Source: Ferdinandcohnia sp047238305 (GTDB lineage: Bacteria > Bacillota > Bacilli > Bacillales > Bacillaceae_L). From it: 64,000 nt of DNA. Of the stretch, positions 61,665 to 64,000 are shown in pieces (positions within the stretch are counted from its first letter, which is position 1; every line of letters begins with the position of its first letter). The stretch lies in NCBI RefSeq assembly GCF_047238305.1, contig NZ_JBDFMO010000001.1:4526001-4590000 (forward strand). Reading direction: 5' to 3'. Position numbers and translations under genes: made by a program. A model generated the notes under the pieces. That model saw only the letters and a program-made list of their open reading frames with translations. It had not been told where the DNA came from and did no database searches.

Positions 61665-61951
61665 TTTTTTAAAATTTCGAGGTGAATCTGCAAATGCTGG
61701 TTTTCTCTTCTTAGCTGCTCCATTTCGGTTAATTCCTCTGGGCCTTTCCCAAAGCTATACTGTTTGCCGATTGGTTGTGAAAAGCGATACATTTCCCCTT
61801 TTCTGTACCACATCATCCATATCCTTATCTGAGAGTCATTTACAATACCCAATTCCTCCATAATTTCACGATTCGAATATTGTCCTGACATTTTCATTTC
61901 AATTGCTTTCATTTTTGTCTCATATGAGTAAAAATTCTTAGTTCTCCCCAT
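61622..61951 (-). CDS. IS3-family transposase OrfA
   Basis: A 109-residue protein with an N-terminal helix-turn-helix (YETKMKAIEMKMSGQYSNRE then IMEELGI) and a C-terminal coiled coil (MEQLRRENQHLQIHLEILKK) ending at the slip site. Without a working OrfB it cannot transpose by itself. ATG behind AGGAGG. Confidence 0.85.
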   Translation of the reverse strand: MGRTKNFYSYETKMKAIEMKMSGQYSNREIMEELGIVNDSQIRIWMMWYRKGEMYRFSQPIGKQYSFGKGPEELTEMEQLRRENQHLQIHLEILKKYKEIERSWYQRLF

Positions 61952-62039
61952 AAGAAAAACACCTCCTACATGTCATATTTATAAATACGACTTGAGGGGT
62001 GTTTTTTCCTTTGTCTCATTTAATTAGGTCTCTCCATCG

Positions 62040-62053
62040 GCTTGTCGTTTTTT
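62040..62053 (-). terminator. right arm of the split bidirectional terminator
   Basis: GCTTGTCGTTTTTT, exact complement of the arm at 60732-60745, overlapping the stop codon of the MFS gene. Confidence 0.75.
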
Positions 62054-63300
62054 TAGTTTGATGAAGGATTTAGTTTCATTTTTGTATCATAAGCTCGGAA
62101 TAATTTACCGTAAAAATAAGCAAAACTGCCTTGTAAACCTCCAGCAAGATAAAAAGGTAAGGCTAACGCACCCAATCCAAAAAGGTGTCCTGCTAGGTAT
62201 GGACCGATAGACATGGGGAGTCGCATTGAAAGAAGATTGATGCTTGATGCAAAGCCGCTACGATGACCTCGAGTTAGGCTCACACTCAGTGCCTGCTGAG
62301 CTCCTTGCGATCCTCGATTTAAGGCTGTTCGCAAGATATATATAATTGAAACAAGCGCATATGAGGATATTAACGGCATTAATATTAAAAGGAGACACGC
62401 GATGTAACGGACCATGACAATCGAATGAACATTGCCGTACTTGTGAGAAATTCTTGCCTGAAAGATTGATGTCATCCCAGTTGCAAAAAAAGTGAGAGCT
62501 AACGTGCTACCAATTTGGCCACTGCTCACCCCAAATTTCACTGAGAACCAATAAGCCATCATCGGACCTGTCAATCCAATTGCAATTCCATTCAACACGT
62601 TGATTCCAGCTAATTTTAAAATTGCCACATTTTCTTCTTTTTTCATTTGTGTTTCTTCAATGGTTTGTTTCTTGTCTGGTGTCTGCCTCTGCTTGACCTG
62701 TGTGCCCCCTTTTGTCGTTAAAATAATCGAGGCCGTCACAAGTGAGAAGGCAAATGTAACATAAAAAGCAAGTTGGTAGGAGGATGGTCCAGAACTAACG
62801 CTCATTGTGCCAACGAGCATCGCACCTGTCGCCATGCCGAAAAAACTAAGCGCATTGTTCAAGCTGTAGATTTTTCCACGCTCAGACGGTTTGATAAAGG
62901 CTGCCAGCCAAGCCTGTTCGGCTGGAGCAAACGGACTTGCCGAACCAGCGTCTGCTTTGCCAAAACCGGAAAATGCGATGGCGATGAATAATAAAATCGG
63001 GTTGGTTGTCATGATTCCGATCAATGCACATGCGGCTGTTAATAGCTCAGAAAAAAGAATGAAAGGCTTCCTGCCGATTCGGTCACTATACATTCCGATT
63101 AGTGGTGCAAGGAAAACCCCAAGTAGCCCTCCCGCCGCTAGCACAGTTCCGATTTGTATAGCGCTCCACCCTATGGTATCAAGGTATAAAGCGAGAACTA
63201 CAACCATCATGCCTTGTCCTATGCTTCGTATCGTATTGACCAACATCAGCTTTTTAACCACTGGATGTATTTCAGTTGTGTTGTCTTCTTTGATTAGCAT
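62053..63300 (-). CDS. MFS transporter
   Basis: A 415-residue major facilitator with twelve predicted helices in two halves separated by a charged loop at about 200-225 (KQRQTPDKKQTIEETQMKKEE). The loop 2-3 motif LIGMYSDRIGRKPFILF matches the MFS consensus GxxxDRxGR. Likely drug or metabolite efflux; substrate not predictable. ATG behind GGTGAAAAG. Upstream begins a tandem repeat array. Confidence 0.88.
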   Translation of the reverse strand: MLIKEDNTTEIHPVVKKLMLVNTIRSIGQGMMVVVLALYLDTIGWSAIQIGTVLAAGGLLGVFLAPLIGMYSDRIGRKPFILFSELLTAACALIGIMTTNPILLFIAIAFSGFGKADAGSASPFAPAEQAWLAAFIKPSERGKIYSLNNALSFFGMATGAMLVGTMSVSSGPSSYQLAFYVTFAFSLVTASIILTTKGGTQVKQRQTPDKKQTIEETQMKKEENVAILKLAGINVLNGIAIGLTGPMMAYWFSVKFGVSSGQIGSTLALTFFATGMTSIFQARISHKYGNVHSIVMVRYIACLLLILMPLISSYALVSIIYILRTALNRGSQGAQQALSVSLTRGHRSGFASSINLLSMRLPMSIGPYLAGHLFGLGALALPFYLAGGLQGSFAYFYGKLFRAYDTKMKLNPSSN

Positions 63301-63429
63301 CTTTTCACCACTTTATGTATGGGACTTTGATAGTAAAAGCCTTCCATTTAGGGATGGTAATTATTCACAGGGGATATTGGGAGCATTTTTGAGTGAAGAA
63401 CTTTTTGAGTAGGGGCTGGGTTTGGTTTG

Positions 63430-64000
63430 GGACTTTATAACCCGATGAAGGACTTTCCGATAGCGTTCCTGCTGCGTTCGGGACTTCATTAACCCGATGA
63501 AGGACTTTACGATGAGGAACTGGATGCGTTCGGGACTTCATCAAGCCAATGAAGGACTTTACGATAGCGTTCCTGCTGCGTTCGGGATTTCATTAATCAG
63601 ATGAAGGACTTTCCGATGAGGAACTGGATGCGTTTGGGACTTCATCAAGCCAATGAAGGACTTTACGATAAAGTTCCTGCTGCGTTCGGGACTTCATTAA
63701 TCCGATGAAGGACATTCCGATGAGGAACTGGATGCGTTTGGGACTTCATCACTTTGATGAAGAGGACTTGAACAGGTGCCAAACCTCGTTTTCCCTTTCA
63801 TAACAACGATGAAGAGGATTTGGCAGGAATGCAAACTGTGTTTTCCACTTCATAACCACAATGAAGAGGATTTCACCGGGGGACCTAATCACAATTTCCT
63901 CTTCATGACGTAGATGAAGAGTACTTAGATGGCAACCAAACTGTGTTTTCCCCTTCATTCCCACGATGAAGAGGATTTGGCCGGAAACCAAACCTCATTT
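63430..64000. repeat. 52-bp-period tandem palindromic array, continuing past the window
   Basis: Eleven or so units: the marker ATGAAG recurs near 63445, 63497, 63549, 63601, 63653, 63705, 63757, 63809, 63861, 63914 and 63966, 52 bases apart (one step of 53). Each unit is a hairpin CTTCAT...ATGAAG plus a linker. In the first six units two linker types alternate (one with GCGTTCCTGCTGCG, the other with GAGGAACTGGATGCG); later units are of a second kind with GAGGATTT and AAACTGTGTTTTCC. The period is not a multiple of three, so it is not coding. Confidence 0.85.

Larger units (their letters stand above)
60756..62030 (-). mobile_element. IS3-family insertion sequence, decayed
   Basis: About 1.28 kb with imperfect inverted ends, the left beginning GACCTAGTGATTTGAGACAA and the right ending with the complement of GACCTAATTAAATGAGACAA. 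It contains orfA (61622-61951) and an orfB with a one-base frameshift. It is unlike the first IS in ends and coding sequence. It sits between the arms of a terminator. Confidence 0.85.

Noticed and set aside
63749..63991. 80-codon minus-strand frame
   Set aside because: It lies wholly within the non-coding tandem array, whose 52-bp period is not a multiple of three; no ribosome site.
63430..64000. CRISPR array
   Set aside because: The 52-bp period and palindromic units look CRISPR-like, but the repeat part is degenerate, the linkers are themselves repeated in alternation, and no cas genes are near.

Overview
The window looks like a chromosomal stretch from a low-GC, Gram-positive, endospore-former-like Bacillaceae species (Bacillus/Neobacillus/Peribacillus type). 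The reasons are AT-rich intergenic DNA, strong AGGAGG-like ribosome binding sites, several TTG/GTG starts, lipoprotein-type solute-binding proteins, SAM and purine riboswitches in typical Bacillus positions, and a YuzA-like DUF378 protein. Most genes lie on the minus strand. The genus is an inference.

Region by region. (1) 1-7900: a hexuronate cluster, read from high to low coordinates: LacI-type regulator, three-part TRAP transporter (DctP, DctQ, DctM), zinc alcohol dehydrogenase, mannonate dehydratase (uxuA) and a partial UxuB-type SDR cut by the window edge; a D-2-hydroxyacid dehydrogenase lies upstream. (2) 8000-12720: a luciferase-like monooxygenase with an FMN reductase, a complete IS3-family element, and a guanine deaminase whose C-terminus has been rewritten by the IS end. 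(3) 12826-23781: the most unusual part, a six-gene operon with a PaaK-like aryl-CoA ligase, two different HyuA-like ATPase subunits, a small zinc-ribbon subunit, a HyuB-like carboxylase subunit and a URO-D-family protein, with a GAF/PucR-type activator upstream. Its composition and subunit sizes resemble acetophenone carboxylase (five subunits) more than acetone carboxylase (three subunits). (4) 23900-27930: a C45-family autoproteolytic hydrolase, a DUF378 protein, a TetR regulator divergent from a DsbA/SpxH-like protein with a perfect 24-bp palindrome between them, and a pirin. (5) 28067-40642: a second GAF/PucR regulator and a ten-gene operon carrying a complete acyl-CoA beta-oxidation set (ligase, acyl-CoA dehydrogenase, enoyl-CoA hydratase, 3-hydroxyacyl-CoA dehydrogenase, thiolase) with a branched-chain/aromatic-type ABC importer. 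The thiolase could cleave the 3-oxoacyl-CoA that the carboxylase and ligase of region 3 would make; this link is inferred.

(6) 40950-50470: an ECF sigma factor followed by a ClpP paralogue, an NhaC-type antiporter with an apparent 3' frameshift, an SDR, a MetE-like methyltransferase under a SAM riboswitch, an EamA transporter, a DUF3189 protein, and an AbgT transporter with an M20 hydrolase. (7) 50700-57500: an MscS channel and a four-gene module of ABC permease, ATPase, histidine kinase and response regulator. (8) 57600-64000: an NCS2 purine permease behind a guanine-type riboswitch, a GntR regulator with a DUF1648 membrane protein behind a promoter with two 13-bp direct repeats, a decayed IS3 element that split a bidirectional terminator, an MFS transporter, and a 52-bp-period tandem palindromic array running off the end.

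Scattered through the intergenic spaces are about a dozen copies of a short GGGAC...GTCCC palindrome that behave like a dispersed REP-type family. No rRNA or tRNA genes, CRISPR arrays or prophage genes were seen.
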